From Valencia hispanica (Eukaryota > Chordata > Actinopteri > Cyprinodontiformes > Valenciidae): a DNA stretch of 64,000 nt. The notes under the pieces were generated by a model. That model saw only the letters and a list, made by a program, of their open reading frames with translations. It made no database searches and had not been told where the DNA came from. Positions 33,690 to 44,785 of this stretch are shown here, one piece after another. How positions within the stretch are numbered: position 1 is the stretch's first letter; each line of letters starts with the position of its first letter. The translations under genes and the position numbers were made by a program. The stretch lies in NCBI GenBank assembly GCA_963556495.2, contig OY747702.1, forward strand, positions 9,171,693 to 9,235,692, read 5' to 3'.

Positions 33690-34115
33690 AAACTAACACC
33701 TTGAAAACACTCCTCTGTAAAACATGATGTGGCTGCATCATGTGGATGCTTTTCTTCAGATGGGAGAGACAAGGTCAGTATTGACGGGAAGTAGGATGGA
33801 ACTAAATACAGGAAAAAAGCCTGCCTGCAAAAGCCTTGAGAGTGTGGGGGAGTTTTACAGAAGACAATGATTCTTAATATACATCCAGAGCTACAATTGA
33901 ATGGTTTAGATCAAAGCGTATTCATGTGCTGGAATGTCCACACCTAAATCTAATTAAGAATCTGTTGCCAGACTTAATAACTAATGTTCACAGCTGTTAT
34001 CCATCCAGTCTGACCTGAGGGAGGCAGAAGACAAATGCATACCACAGTTTTCAGATTTTTATTGTTGAAAAATATTTATATTGTACTTCCTGCAACATTA
34101 ATATACATGAACCAA
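33690..34115 (+). pseudogene. Tc1-like transposase 3' half, highly decayed
   Basis: At the DNA level the segment carries late Tc1 transposase blocks in order: a GGCTGCATCATGTGGATGCT and TTTTCTTCAGATGGGA block, GGAACTAAATACAGG, GAGCTACAATTGAATGGTTT and AGATCAAAGCGTATTCATGT, then CTAAATCTAATTAAGAATCT (the N-P-I-E-N-L catalytic Glu region) and CCATCCAGTCTGACC. The end, ACAAATGCATACCACAGTTT and TCAGATTTTTATTG, resembles the 3' flank of the same family. It is a third Tc1 family in this window, with no open frame left. Confidence 0.7.
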
Positions 34116-34831
34116 TATTGTTTCATTCAGATGTACATGTAAAAGCTACTCCTCAGTGACATATTTGTTACTTTATCAAAAAATAAGGTAAAACCCGACA
34201 ATATTTCCATTTAACCATTACTTTGTTGATACTCAAAGTGTTTTGTAGCAAAACGGTTTCCCTTGAAAACAGCCTTTTGAACATAATAATAAATTTTACA
34301 AAAGAAATATAGCTTTTCTCCCTAGAATATTCACACAACAGAATCTCTTCATTGAAAAGGCTGCAAACATTAAAACAGCCTCTAACTTTTTCATTGCCAC
34401 CATATTGGAACCTCACAAAAATGTTTCCAGTACATAAAAGTGCTACAATTTCATGAAACTCCTCACACAGCAGGTGAAAGAGTCAGCCACATATGGCCAC
34501 ACAAACTCCAGGTTGGCAGTACCAATCTCATCCAGAAGACAGCTAAGCATCATTCATCAGTCAGAGGTCTTGCTAATTAGCTGACACTGCTCTGTAATTA
34601 CTGTCTAATGCCTGAAAAGAATAGCTGCTTCTCACAGCAAGCCATTTGGCCTGCCTCTGTGTAACTTCGCCTCTGCATGGCATAGCTCATTTATTATAGT
34701 ACATAGCTGTTTTTGTCTCTGTCAATCTCTGGATGTTCCATGTAGCTCAAAGGAGCGGTTTGACTGTCAAAGTTAATCATTATTGACCAAGCTCATTGCT
34801 TTCTATGCATACTATAGCTTTCTTCATAATA
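34116..34831. other. Unassigned sequence
   Basis: AT-rich, no recognised feature. Confidence 0.4.
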
Positions 34832-35112
34832 AATGGTAAATGGCCTACATTTGTATTGCACTTTTTCAGTCAGAGGACCACAAATCGCTTTACACTACAT
34901 CCAGTCATTCACCCATTCAGACACACATTTGCACGCTACATGGTAGCTACAGCTGCCCTGAGTTACACTGACAGAAAGCGAGGCTGCCATACACTGGCGC
35001 CACCAGACCCTCTGACCGCCATCAGCAGACAAGGTGGGTGAAGTTCCTTGAACAAGGACACATCGACTGAGATAGACGGAATGGGCATTTGAACTACCCT
35101 ACCACCTGAGCC
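34832..35112 (-). repeat. Fish interspersed repeat 'E', copy 1
   Basis: Blocks in order: AAATGGCCTACATTTGTATT, ATCGCTTTACACTACATCCA, GTCATTCACCCATTCAGACA, GTAGCTACAGCTGCCCTGAG and CACTGGCGCCACCAGACCCT. The antisense of this occurs at 57440-57640 (GGGCAGCTGTGGCTACAAT, TGTAAAGCGCTTTGAGAG). It is a known-looking teleost repeat; its class is undetermined. Confidence 0.55.
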
Positions 35113-35214
35113 ATAATACATAATACGACAATAAAATTACACTTCTCATTTCATCTTGCCTGATGTTTTCTTATGGCTCTGGTTCTCTGAATACTACTAC
35201 TTCTTGTGGTATTT

Positions 35215-35275
35215 GTCCTGCGATGGACTGGCGACCTCTTGCCAATGAAAACTGGATATACGCAACAGGTGGATG
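35215..35275 (+). repeat. SINE 3' remnant
   Basis: CCTGCGATGGACTGGCGACC matches the body of the SINE at 43945-43962, and a GGTGGATGGATT tail remnant follows 40 bases later. Most of the SINE is gone. Confidence 0.5.
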
Positions 35276-35624
35276 GATTTGTATTATTTTGTATTATTTC
35301 AATTTAGTAAGAAAGCAATGTTAATCAAAGATAAAGTATTCAAAAGGCCCAAGGTAATCAAAGACTAGTGCTTTTTGTGATGAAAGTTGGAAATTATTTC
35401 ATGATTTAGGGCCTCGCAGTTTAATGTTGTGGTGCAGGATGACAATTGAAATGACTTAACAATTAAAGTCTGACCCTTTTGGAGATAGTAATGTCTGACA
35501 TTTTGATGTTTTCATAATCTTACAATGAGCATTGTGTTCTACTTTTGTCTGTCATTCATTTACTTATCAATTTACTTAACTTTGAAAGACGGGTTCTTAT
35601 ATGATTTCATTAGTAAAAAACATT

Positions 35625-35720
35625 AATATTTTAATCTGTAAAGCACTTTGAGTTGCAATGTTTGTATGAAAAGCACTTTATCAATTAATTTTGATTGATT
35701 GATTGATTGATTGATTAATA
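35625..35720 (+). repeat. LINE-like 3' end with (GATT)n tail
   Basis: CTGTAAAGCACTTTGAGTTG, CAATGTTTGTATGAAAAGCA and then about six GATT units. It matches the ending of the insert at 20535-20590. Confidence 0.6.
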
Positions 35721-36069
35721 GATAATTATGAGTAAACCTTATTTGCAACAGTTGAGAGACTAAATAATCCTCCAGTGACAGTAGCCCCTGAACTTAATTC
35801 CACCAGGGCTTGCAAATAATTTACCAGATTCTGACAATTAGAGGGTCAATCTGGACATCAGTACCAAACCCATTAGAAATGTTATCCCCACTCAACAGCA
35901 ATGTAGAGAAATGCCTGAATTCAAAACTTAACCAAAAAAAACCTTGATGAAATCATAACCAAATTAAGCTCCTCCTTTTGATGTGTCGATATCCTACCCA
36001 CAGTTTTTCTTAACAAAGTTTTCCCTGTCATTAGGTGTGATCTGATCAAATAGTTAACTCATCCCTTTT

Positions 36070-36430
36070 ATCAGGTGTCTTCACCCAGGCTTTAAAAACA
36101 GCAGTTATCAAACAAGTACTAAACCAGAACAGCCTGGACAACATGCTAATGCAGAAATACAGGCCAATCTCTAATCTTCCATTCATCAGTAAAATTATTG
36201 AAATAGCTGTTTTTCAGTAGTTAAATAGCTTCCAAACAATGACCAACTGTTTTGATTTTATTGATTTTCCAGTCTGGTTTCAGTGCTCACCACAGCACTG
36301 AAACTGCTCTCGTCAAAGTTGTCATTGAAATACAGACTGTGGTAGAACCACAGTGTTGGTACTATTGGACCTAAGTGCTGCATTTGACGCTGTTGATCAT
36401 GATGTACCATTGGAACGACTGTGAATTGGA
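36070..36430 (+). pseudogene. L2 LINE reverse transcriptase, N-terminal/fingers fragment
   Basis: In plus-strand frames: FTQALKTAVIKQVLNQNSLD, MQKYRPISNLPFISKIIE and LDLSAAFDAVDHDV. These are RT motifs before the YADD block. Frame changes and stops lie between them. It supplies the RT part that is missing from the 16.8-kb element but is a separate fragment. Confidence 0.7.
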
Positions 36431-36639
36431 ATTAATAACGTTATTTATTAATGTGGGTCAGACTAATTCTGTAGGTCTTATTCAAAATCATTACAGGTAA
36501 TAATGTTTGAATAATATGTTTATATATTGTTTATATAAGCCTAAAAATACTTCATTAAGACTGGTGAGCAATGGTGTATCTAGGGCCAAATGGGGGCCAG
36601 TGATGATCTTAGGGTGTCACACTAAAATAAAAGCAGGGC

Positions 36640-38400
36640 TGTAAAGCAAAGGGGGTCCATCTCCCGGGTCTGGGGGCTGGTTGCTCTACTGGGGGATCGG
36701 TACCTGGACTTGGGAGAATAAAGTGTATGGGGTGTGTGACTGAGGGTACAGCGTCATTTCTTGGGTGTCTTGGTGAGTTAGTGAGAATGTATGTGTTTAA
36801 GAGGGAGGGAACGTATGACTGTGTCTGTATGTCTTTGTCTACCTGTCAGGTTAGGTCTTGGGTTGCTCTCTCGCCTGGCGCAACTCAGGCCTTACATTTA
36901 ATGGGGGGCCTATTTCCCCTCCGTCACTCCCTGCCAGTGACGTATGCCCCTGCCCACTGGTGCGTCGGTGGTCAATATGGTTCAGATCTGGTGCGTGCCT
37001 GGCCGGGCCTGGGGGGACCGTTGTGTTGGTCGGCCGATGCGCTTGGCCGATGCCTTCCCTTGGTTGGTTGGGGCACCTCTTTCGGGGGTGCCAGGTTTGG
37101 GATTGTTGGGTGGTGCCTGTTCGGTGGCTCAGCGGGATACGGATCCAGCGTCTCTGCATGTTCGATCACCTGTTCTGTGTGCATCATGCGTGGTCGGTTC
37201 ATGGCGGGTTGGACTGGCCCTGGCCTTTGTTGGATGCCTGATCTCAGCGCTCTGCGTTGCGTGGGATCAGGACTCAGGAGCTGGTACAACTTGGTGTCCG
37301 GGTGCTGGCTGAGGTTGGACTGGGGATGCCGTCTGTCCACTGCGGCTATCGGTGGGGCGCTGGGATGTTGGTGGTGAGAATTGGCCTAGGGTGGCGGTGG
37401 TGTATGGCGGCCGGCCGCGGCCCCTGCCATTGCGGGGTCCCCTCGTCGGCCGGTCCCTTGTCGGGTCCCTGCTGGGGGGTGGGATGCCCCTGGGCCCCGG
37501 CTCTCCCGGTCCATGGACCGGCCTGCCCTGGCGCAACCTGTTGCCAGCGGGGCCCGTGGGCTCGTCACTGCTGTCCCCCGGGGCCCTGCATCGTAGCTGC
37601 TGGACGTTCCCATGGGGTTCTCCTCTGCTCCTCTCTTGGGGGATGCGGTCGGCCCCGCCCTGGTCTGCCTGGGGCTCTGGGGGGTCCTTTGGACGTCTTG
37701 GCTCCGATCTCCTTCATGTCTGCATCGATTCCTGGGAGATGGATTGATGCCTGCTCACACCAGCTATCGAACACTCTTATGGAGAAACCTTATATGCACC
37801 AGCATGCTCACACACACACATAGGTGTGGGGTCTCTGGTGTTTACAGATATATTCTTGGGCTGAGGTTATCATTACTCGATCTTGTTTAATCGGTACCAT
37901 GAGCTTTTCAGTGACATTGTTGTTGTATTTTTATATCCATTTTTGTGTGATGTGGTTGTGTAGTTCTTAGTTCACAATGTTTGGTTTGTTTTGTCGATGT
38001 TCCTGTTTCATTTTTTTTGTTTTTTCCCCTCTCTCTGCCGTCCTGTGGGTGTGGAGGCAGACTTTGATGTTTTCCTGTGTTTTCTTTGTTCCCTTTCCTC
38101 TCTTGTATTTTCAACTTACCCTCTCACTTGACTTTTTGTTTCCTTCCTCTCTTTTTCATCTTCTTTCTTTCTTCCGCTTTATTTTCTGTCTCCGTGTCCA
38201 TAACATCAGGAAATAAAAAACCCAACAATTCATAATAAAAGATTTTCACACATATATCAAGTGGAGTACTACAGCAAAAGCTGTAGTGCTCCGCTTGTGA
38301 AAGTTAATCTGTTGGGCTTCTACTTGGTACTCAGACACCAATTCTGAGCTCCACACTGCCAAACAGGACATGTAAAAAAACAAAAAAAACAACAAACAAA
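36640..38400 (+). mobile_element. Family C GC-rich retroelement, copy C2
   Basis: The sense-strand copy starts near 36650 (GGGGTCCATCTCCCGGGTCT) and ends with the 3' hairpin (38256-38300: TGGAGTACTACAGC, loop AAAA, GCTGTAGTGCTCCGC), CTGCCAAACAGGACATGT and an A/AC-rich tail (38373-38400). CAAAGGGGG occurs at both borders (36648 and 38398 regions), a possible target-site duplication that overlaps element sequence on the left. Two polyadenylation-like AATAAA strings lie at 38211 and 38235. The first 1.2 kb is GC-rich (compare its AT-rich flanks) with overlapping open frames at 36727-37377 and 37257-37823. Confidence 0.8.
36727..37377 (+). CDS. Family C open frame, hypothetical protein
   Basis: This is a 216-codon frame on the sense strand of copy C2. 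The first ~140 residues match the 314-codon frame of copy C3 (56347-55403, minus): shared pieces are KREGTYDCVCMSLSTCQV, ALHLMGGLFPLRHS, GSDLVRAWPGLG, LVGWG and GARFGIVG. After that the C2 frame is shifted relative to C3 and the C3 sequence continues in the C2 frame at 37257-37823 (RELVQLGV / QELVQLGV, APISFMSASIPGR). I recognise no domain. High GC alone keeps frames open, so a real protein is not proven. Confidence 0.3.
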   Translation: MGCVTEGTASFLGCLGELVRMYVFKREGTYDCVCMSLSTCQVRSWVALSPGATQALHLMGGLFPLRHSLPVTYAPAHWCVGGQYGSDLVRAWPGLGGPLCWSADALGRCLPLVGWGTSFGGARFGIVGWCLFGGSAGYGSSVSACSITCSVCIMRGRFMAGWTGPGLCWMPDLSALRCVGSGLRSWYNLVSGCWLRLDWGCRLSTAAIGGALGCWW

Positions 38401-39135
38401 CAAAGGGGGTGGGGCCTAGACTGAGTGACAGACATCAGAATCACAACATGGGGGTTTAAAGATTGATGTAAATACAAATACCTAAAATCTATAAATAATT
38501 CTAACTAATTAAAGCTGATTCTCTGTCTTATCATTCATTTGAAAATTATCTACCCAAGAAGTGATAATGTTGGCATTTTTATAAATGCAGAACAGGAGCT
38601 GCTTCAGAAACCAGGCAGGATTAAAATCACTCACTAATCAATGACTGATTTAACATTTTGACTGATGATTGTCTGGGAGGAAACAAATCAGAGTATACCA
38701 CTAGAATAAACTAGACTACAGCACTGATTAAACCAACAGTTTTAATTTTGTTCTTAGTGCAAAGACCGCTGTCTTGACTGGGAATTAACTGCCTTAGTGG
38801 AGGTCTGCACTCTCCGAGTGCTTTTCTTGTTAAAACTATATAATTGAGCCAATTTTCCCCCAAAAATGACACTTGAATGCTAATCATGTGCGAAAGGTCA
38901 GTTCCTTTTATGATTACCTTTTGATAACATCTATTAAGATTAAGAAATCTGATGTTTTACTTGGTTTACAGATGACCTAGAAAGGACATAGAATGATGAA
39001 AAGAGCAGCAGACACAGAGGTCCATCATGCAACCTGACACAGAAATGACTTTTGTGCTTGTCAGCGAAAGCAGAAAAAAAAAAAGTTACCTTTTGACTAA
39101 TTTTATCATCCTGTCTTACCTAATAATAATACTGA
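38401..39135. other. Unassigned sequence
   Basis: Nothing recognised. Confidence 0.4.
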
Positions 39136-39140
39136 TTTTA

Positions 39141-40050
39141 ATTCAATTCAATTCAATTCAGTTTATTTATATAGCGCCAATTCACAACAGATGTCATCTC
39201 AAGGCACTTAACAAGAAGTAATTTCAATACATTTATACAAACATTCCAATCAGTTCCAATCCAAGTTTCGTATTTAAGGAATCCCAGCAGATTGCGTCAG
39301 TCATTGGCGTGAGGTTGTGCCCCGTTGATGCAGACTTTCCAACCACAGCAATCCTTCTGCAATCCCTCATATTGAGCAAGCATGTAGCGACGGTGGAGAG
39401 GAAAAACTCCCCTTTAACAGGAAGAAACCTCCAACAGATCCAGGCTCAGTAGGAGCGGCCATCTGCCACGACCGTCTGGGGGTTTGATAAGACAGAGCAG
39501 AGACACAGAAGGAACAGAAGAGCTGATATAAGAGAACTTTCTATGATACAGAAAGTAAAAAGTTGATAACATGACACGGTGAATGTTCGGTTACTGGGAG
39601 CATCATCCCAGTCGATGCCCCCGTCCAACAGGGCATTGCAGCCAAGCAGGATACCAGACCAGGTATATCTTCTATGGAGAAAAAAACACTGAGAGAAAAC
39701 AAAGTTAACAGTCGAAATAGCAGAATGTACTGTAATAAAACTGGAGAGTAGTAGTAGAAAAGGAAGTAGCAGAGTGAAGAAACTTGGTAAGTCTGTCCTC
39801 CAGCAGTCTAAGCCTGTAGCAGCATAACTACAGAGATAGCTCAGGATGACCTTAGCCACTCTAATTATAAGCTTTATCAAAAAGGAAAGTTTTAAGCCTG
39901 GCCTTAAAAGTAAACAGAGTGTCTGCCTCACGGACTAAAGCTGGGAGCTGGTTCCACAGGAGAGGAGCCTGATAACTAAAAGATCTGCCTACTACAAGTA
40001 AACCTGCAGTCTGAGAGTGAAGTGCTCTGTTGGGAACATATTTTAGAGAT
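39141..40050 (-). mobile_element. L2-type LINE 3' end ('family A') with RT C-terminal remnant
   Basis: The plus-strand left edge is the tail (ATTCAATTCAATTCAATTCA) followed by the GCGCCAATTCACAACAGATG 3' UTR, identical in layout to 3656-4303. Further right it runs into an antisense RT C-terminus: on the minus strand near 39950-39830 the residues resemble VREADTLFTF-KARLK-LSFLIK, one frameshift apart, and DNA GGGAGCTGGTTCCACAGGAG corresponds to LLWNQLP. This longer copy links the dispersed 3' UTR repeats to a LINE. Confidence 0.65.
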
Positions 40051-40140
40051 CTGCTTTACATTGTCATGTTTAAATTTGAAAATAAATAAATTTTGAAGTA
40101 CATATTGCTGTATTTGGCTTTAAACAAGGTGCCACAATGC

Positions 40141-40360
40141 TCAAGAAAGCTTGAATAAAAAGCCTTTTTTACTGCGTAGGTTTCCCCAGATTCCTCTAAG
40201 AGGGTTTGGGCTTAGCCCCCAATTTTTCCAGATCCAGGAAAAGCCCCTGGTCTTGACCCTGCTCTTAAAAACATGAACGTTCTCTGCAGCCCTGAGGTCC
40301 TTTCGGCAGCCTGTTCCAGAGGTGAGGGCTATAATAATGGAAAAACACCGTGCCATGAGT
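40141..40360 (-). pseudogene. L2 LINE RT C-terminal tip
   Basis: On the minus strand RKDLRAAENVHVFKSRVKTR matches the end of L2 RTs (RAAE...[10 protein letters not shown]). It is the continuation of the reverse-strand RT at 40863-41230, separated from it by a plus-strand LINE fragment. Confidence 0.6.
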
Positions 40361-40384
40361 GCGTGTCCTTTAAGGCCCTTTAAT

Positions 40385-40862
40385 GTGCCAAGGACCTAAT
40401 GTGTTAAAGGACCTTCATTGGCTCCCGGTTTCATACCAGATACATTTTAAGATCCTGATGTTCACCTTTTTTACATGGCCTGGCACCACCTTATATCTCT
40501 GAGCTGATCTCGTTCTATGTCCCCTTGTGCTCGCTTCGAGCAGCGTATTTGGTCTTTCTGACCGTCCCAGCAACCCATTATAGATCATGAGGCGACCGAG
40601 CCTTCTCAGCTACTGCCCCGCACCTGTGGAATTTCCTGCTCCTGTTGGTTAGGCAGTCTGATTTCCTGCCCACCTTTAGGAAATGCCTACAGTATTTTGT
40701 CTTCTCCGCTGCTTTTAATTCATTTTAACACTGCTGTTTTATTCTCTGCCTTTTACATTGCTTCCATATGCTATGTTATTTTGTATTCTGTATGTTGTTT
40801 TATTGTGAAGCACTTTGGTCAGCTCAAATGCCGTTTTTAAACGTGCTATATAAATAAAGTGG
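40385..40862 (+). mobile_element. L2-like LINE 3' end inserted in a reverse-strand L2
   Basis: The plus strand reads an L2 RT tail: GACCTTCATTGGCTCCCGGT (DLHWLPV), TACATTTTAAGATCCTG (HFKIL), CTGAGCTGATCTCG and TGGAATTTCCTGCTCCTG. It then has a 3' end GTGAAGCACTTTGGTCAGCT and GTGCTATATAAATAAAG. It lies between two pieces of one antisense L2 (40141-40360 and 40863-41230), so it is the younger insertion. Confidence 0.65.
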
Positions 40863-41400
40863 AAGTGTTCTGACTTTAGGGAGGACAAGGAGATAGCTGC
40901 CAGAGGAGCACAGAGACTGCGGAGGTTCATACGGTAAAAGCAGTTCTGAAAGATAAAAAGGCCCAAGACCATTAAGACACTTAAAAACCATTAAAAGAAC
41001 CTTAAAATCGATCCTAAAACACACGGGGAGCCAATTCAGTGAATTTAAGACCGGTGTAATGTGCTCCTGCCTCCTGGTCTTCGTCAGGACATGTGCTGCT
41101 GAAGTTTGTAGAAATTGTAAACCTGAGATACTCTTTTTGGGAAAACCAGAAAGCAGGGAATAACAGTGATCTATTCTACTGGAGATAAAAGCATGCATCA
41201 GTGTCTCTGTGTTGACCCAAGGGAGAATGGGGCAGACTCAGGCAATGTTCTTTAGATAATAAAAACCTATTTTAGTAATTTTTTTAATGTGAGTGGTAGG
41301 AGTCAGCTCAGAATCACAAATAATGCCTAGGTTCTTCACTTGTAAAAGAAGAATTAAAAGACGATGATTGTAGTTTAGGTAAAAGTTTCTCTCTCTGAGC
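40863..41400 (-). pseudogene. L2 LINE reverse transcriptase, reverse strand
   Basis: 41198-40824 on the minus strand reads MHAFISSRIDHCYSLLSGFP, KKSISGLQFLQTSAAHVLTK, HITPVLNSLNWLPVCFRIDF, KVLLMVFKCLNGLGPFYLSE and VLPKVRT, an L2 RT thumb region. DNA up to about 41400 resembles the antisense of the preceding region. No YADD block is seen. Confidence 0.7.
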
Positions 41401-41427
41401 CTCAGGACCGATGACTAAAACCGGTCA

Positions 41428-42475
41428 TGACAGATTATAACAACCCACACAAATTGACTATCATAACTATGCAGATGACACCCAGCTTTACATAACAATA
41501 TCACCAGGTGACTTTGAACCCATCAAAACCCTAAGTAAATGCATCGAGCAAATGGATGTGCCATCACTTTCTCCAGCTTAACAGAAAAATTCAGAAGAAA
41601 TTATTTTTGGACCTAAAGAGGAATGATCAACAGTCAGCACACAGCTTCAGTTGCAGCTAGAAACTACTGATCAGGCCCGAAATCTAGGTGTAGTTATGGA
41701 CTCAGACCTGAACTTCCTGGGTCACATAAAAGCAAAAATAAGGTCAGCCTTCCATCCCCTGAAGAACATTAGGACTAATGTCCCAACGGGACCTTGAAAT
41801 AAAGTATCCAGGCATTTATCTTTAGTCGGATTGATTACTGCAACAGCGTCCTCACAGGTCTGTCTCAAACGTCAATTAGACAGCTGCAGCGCGTACAGAA
41901 TGCTGCTGCTCAGGTTCTCACAAGAACCAGGAAATAGAGAACATCACCCCAGTTCTAAAGTCCTTACACTGGCTCCCTGTAGCTCAGAGAATAGACTTCA
42001 AAATACTTTTACTAGTTTGTAAATCACTGAATGGCTTAGCACCAAAGTGTGTTGAAGACTTGTTGTCACTATATCAACCCCCCGACCACCAGGTCTTCCA
42101 ACTCCCCTTGGGAATACTAAAATATATCTGTATCTGTAACTAGTCTACTAATCATTTCTAGAGTTAGTGCACAACATGGAAAAGCAGCTTTCAGTTTATA
42201 TGCATCCCCTATCTGGAAAAAACCTCAAGACCACTGTAAAGCAGTGGTCCTTTAAATCAAAGCTAAAAATCTATCCCTTTAGAGTTGCCTTTGAGTAAGC
42301 AACTAATAATAGCTGGAACGTCATAGGTTGTTTTTTTATTTGTCATATGTTATGTGTCTCTAATGTTGTGTTTTATGCTTCACTGTTGTTTTTATTCCAT
42401 CCCCTAATCACCCAAAACACATTGAATAGCCTTGTTGTTGGTGTGCTATACAAATAAAGTTGCTTTGCCTTGCCT
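41428..42475 (+). pseudogene. L2 LINE RT 3' end, second copy
   Basis: DNA close to 16840-17880: CATAACTATGCAGATGACAC (YADD region, 41463-41482), CTGATCAGGCC, GACCTGAACTTCCTGGGTCA, TTAGTCGGATTGATTACTGC, CACTGGCTCCCTGTAGCTCA and a 3' end GTGCTATACAAATAAAGTTG with a short GCCTTGCC tail near 42465. Several indels and stops remove the frame. Confidence 0.8.
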
Positions 42476-42479
42476 TATG

Positions 42480-43690
42480 GCCTTCTGGTTTTAGCTTCCA
42501 TGATACCTTTGTGAAGAAATGCAAGTGCTATGATTGGCCAAGTATGGTGATATGCACAGGAATATTTCCTACCCTCTGTTGGAAAAGGACTGTTTACTTT
42601 TCCAAATAATATGAATAATATGTAGCTTGCTATAGAATAATAAAGACACAAAGGTAATTTTTATGTTAACTTATGTTTTCCTTCTTCCATGATGAATCAA
42701 TTACATGCCACTGAATAACTTTCAAACCTTCCTTCAAAACATACCAAAAAGATTCTCCTGAAGGCAGCAGGCTGATGGAACAATGACAGGTAGTGCCAGA
42801 CTCCAGACAGAACTGTTTGTTCTTTAAACCTCCAGAAAATTGATTTATGAGAGAGATGGTGGTGTCCTGACATTTGTCTGCCTTCTTTGTGAGGATCTGA
42901 AAGACGGAAGGAAAACTAGGAAAGCCCTGTAAGAAGTTTAAATGATTATTTAATGAGACAAAATGACAAGATTGATCATCAGGAGTTGGTCAATACAAAG
43001 TTCTAAATTCTTGATATTGGATTATACGTTATATAGGGATTATGTTTGTATTTACATTGTTCCTCTGTTGTTCCGAGAAAAAGAGACAGAAAGGAAAATT
43101 GTGACTAAAAAAGATAACAACTGAATGTTGTGTTTGGAACAATTGAAAGGGAAATTAAAGATATGATGAGAAAAAGGTGGGAGGTGTAGCATTATATAAC
43201 AGTAGATGGAGTGAATGTGTGCACTGCCATTCTCAAACATCAAGGCCTACACAAATACATAATAAACAGAAACTACTTCTCAACAAAATTCCAAAATTTA
43301 ATTACCAAATCCCTCAACGTCCAGCAGTGGCAGAACAAGTTTCTTTCCAGAAAGGGTGACCAAAAGGTGGGCAAGGCTTCATCAAGTTTTCCATGTTCTT
43401 GTCCTTAACCCCCCCTGTTCCCTTTCTATTGTTATCAAGTAAAGCTTAATTAATCATATGGGAGATGTTCCATATTGTATGTGCTTATACAAGCCAGATA
43501 ATGATACATTGCATTTTCAAAAGCAATTTGAAAAATTAAAAAAAATAATACAGAGGGTAATCATCATCACTGGTACTACCAAATTCCTAGGTCTGAACAA
43601 AGAATAGTGCAGAGTTTCATTAAGAACATAGGCACCACTGAGTTGAAAATATCTTAAGGATGGCTGTAAAACAGTGCATGAAACCAAACA
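42480..43690. other. Unassigned sequence
   Basis: About 1.2 kb with no recognised feature. Confidence 0.4.
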
Positions 43691-44071
43691 ATCTTTGCAC
43701 AGTTGGTAGCACTGTTGCCTTGCAGCAAGAAGTTTCTGGGTTCAAATCCCGGCTTGGGGTCTTTCTGCATGGAGTTTACATGTTCTCCCTGTGCATGCGT
43801 GGGTTCTCTCCGGGTACTCCGGCATCCTCCCACAGTCCAAAAACATGACTGTTAGGTGAATTGGTCACTTTGAAAAATTGCCCTTAGGCATGAAATTGTG
43901 TGTGTATGGTTGTTTGTCCTGTGTGTCTCTGTGTTGCCCTGCAATGGACTGGCGACCTGTCCAGGGTGTACCCCGCCTCTCACCCCTTGACCGCTGGAGA
44001 TAGGCACCAGCCCCCCCGCAACCCCGCATTAGGATGGACGGGTTAAGAAAATGGATGGATGGATCTTTGCA
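43691..44071 (+). mobile_element. tRNA-derived SINE with 9-bp TSD
   Basis: ATCTTTGCA flanks the element at 43691-43699 and 44063-44071. The head has CAGTTGGTAGCACTGTTGCC and TGCAGCAAGAAG, with a B-box-like GGGTTCAAATCCC at 43738-43750. The body has GGCATCCTCCCACAGTCCAA, GCAATGGACTGGCGACCTGT and CCAGGGTGTACCCCGCCTCT. The tail is AAGAAAATGGATGGATGG, the same tail type as Rex3 at 5733-5762. It is slightly 5' truncated compared with the SINE at 28371-28726. Confidence 0.9.
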
Positions 44072-44074
44072 ACA

Positions 44075-44585
44075 TTTATAGCAACATCAACACATTTTTT
44101 ATATGGATTCAGGACACCATAATTATTTGGTTTAGGTGAGAACTAGGAAATATTTTCACAAAATAGCTGAGATTGCATGCCCTCCTTGACTCAACACTGA
44201 GGATGCCAAGGTGACTTAACATGTTATCAACCATCGTTGTCCTTTTGTTGTTTTTTAATCAGTTTTAGGGCAGAGAAACTTCTGTCACTTCCATGTCTTC
44301 TCATAGCTCACTAAAATAGACTTCATTCTGTTGCCTTGCAATGTGCATTTCAAAGCAACATCCTAATCTGTAATCCTTGCCAGGTCAAGATTGCTGGATT
44401 GGTGCATGTGAGAGGGGCTTTTAACATCACCAAGCAACTTGGAAACGGGGAACCAACGCCCTATAAAAACTACAAATCTATATGAGCCAGAAAAACCTTT
44501 AATTCCGCTTTTCTGTCAGCAGTCTTTAGAAGTATTTTTTTTGTAAAAGCCCCAATGCTGTTCCTCAGATTATCACATAACATGT
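44075..44585. other. Unassigned sequence
   Basis: Nothing recognised. Confidence 0.4.
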
Positions 44586-44785
44586 ATCAACATGCTTACC
44601 TTACTATTAGAACGACTGGAGAGCTGGGTCAGACTCTCTGGTACAGTACTTGGCTGGCTTGAGTCCTACCTAAAGAACAGAGACTTCTTTCTTTCAATAG
44701 GAAATATTTCATCAGAACGAACAGAAATCACATGTGGGGAGCCCCAGGGCTCCGACTTAGGGCCTCTCCTATTTAAAGGAGGGAT
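44586..44785 (+). pseudogene. L2 LINE RT fragment (palm, before YADD)
   Basis: One open frame reads LLERLESWVRLSGTVLGWLE, SYLKNRDFFLSIGNISSERT and EITCGEPQGSDLGPLLF. This is the RT motif with the PQGS turn, located just before where YADD should be. It ends at GPLLF, and unrelated sequence follows. Confidence 0.8.

Noticed and set aside
37257..37823. 188-codon frame as an independent collagen- or mucin-like gene
   Set aside because: It lies inside family C, and the same DNA recurs in C1 and C3. It is part of a repeat, not a host gene.
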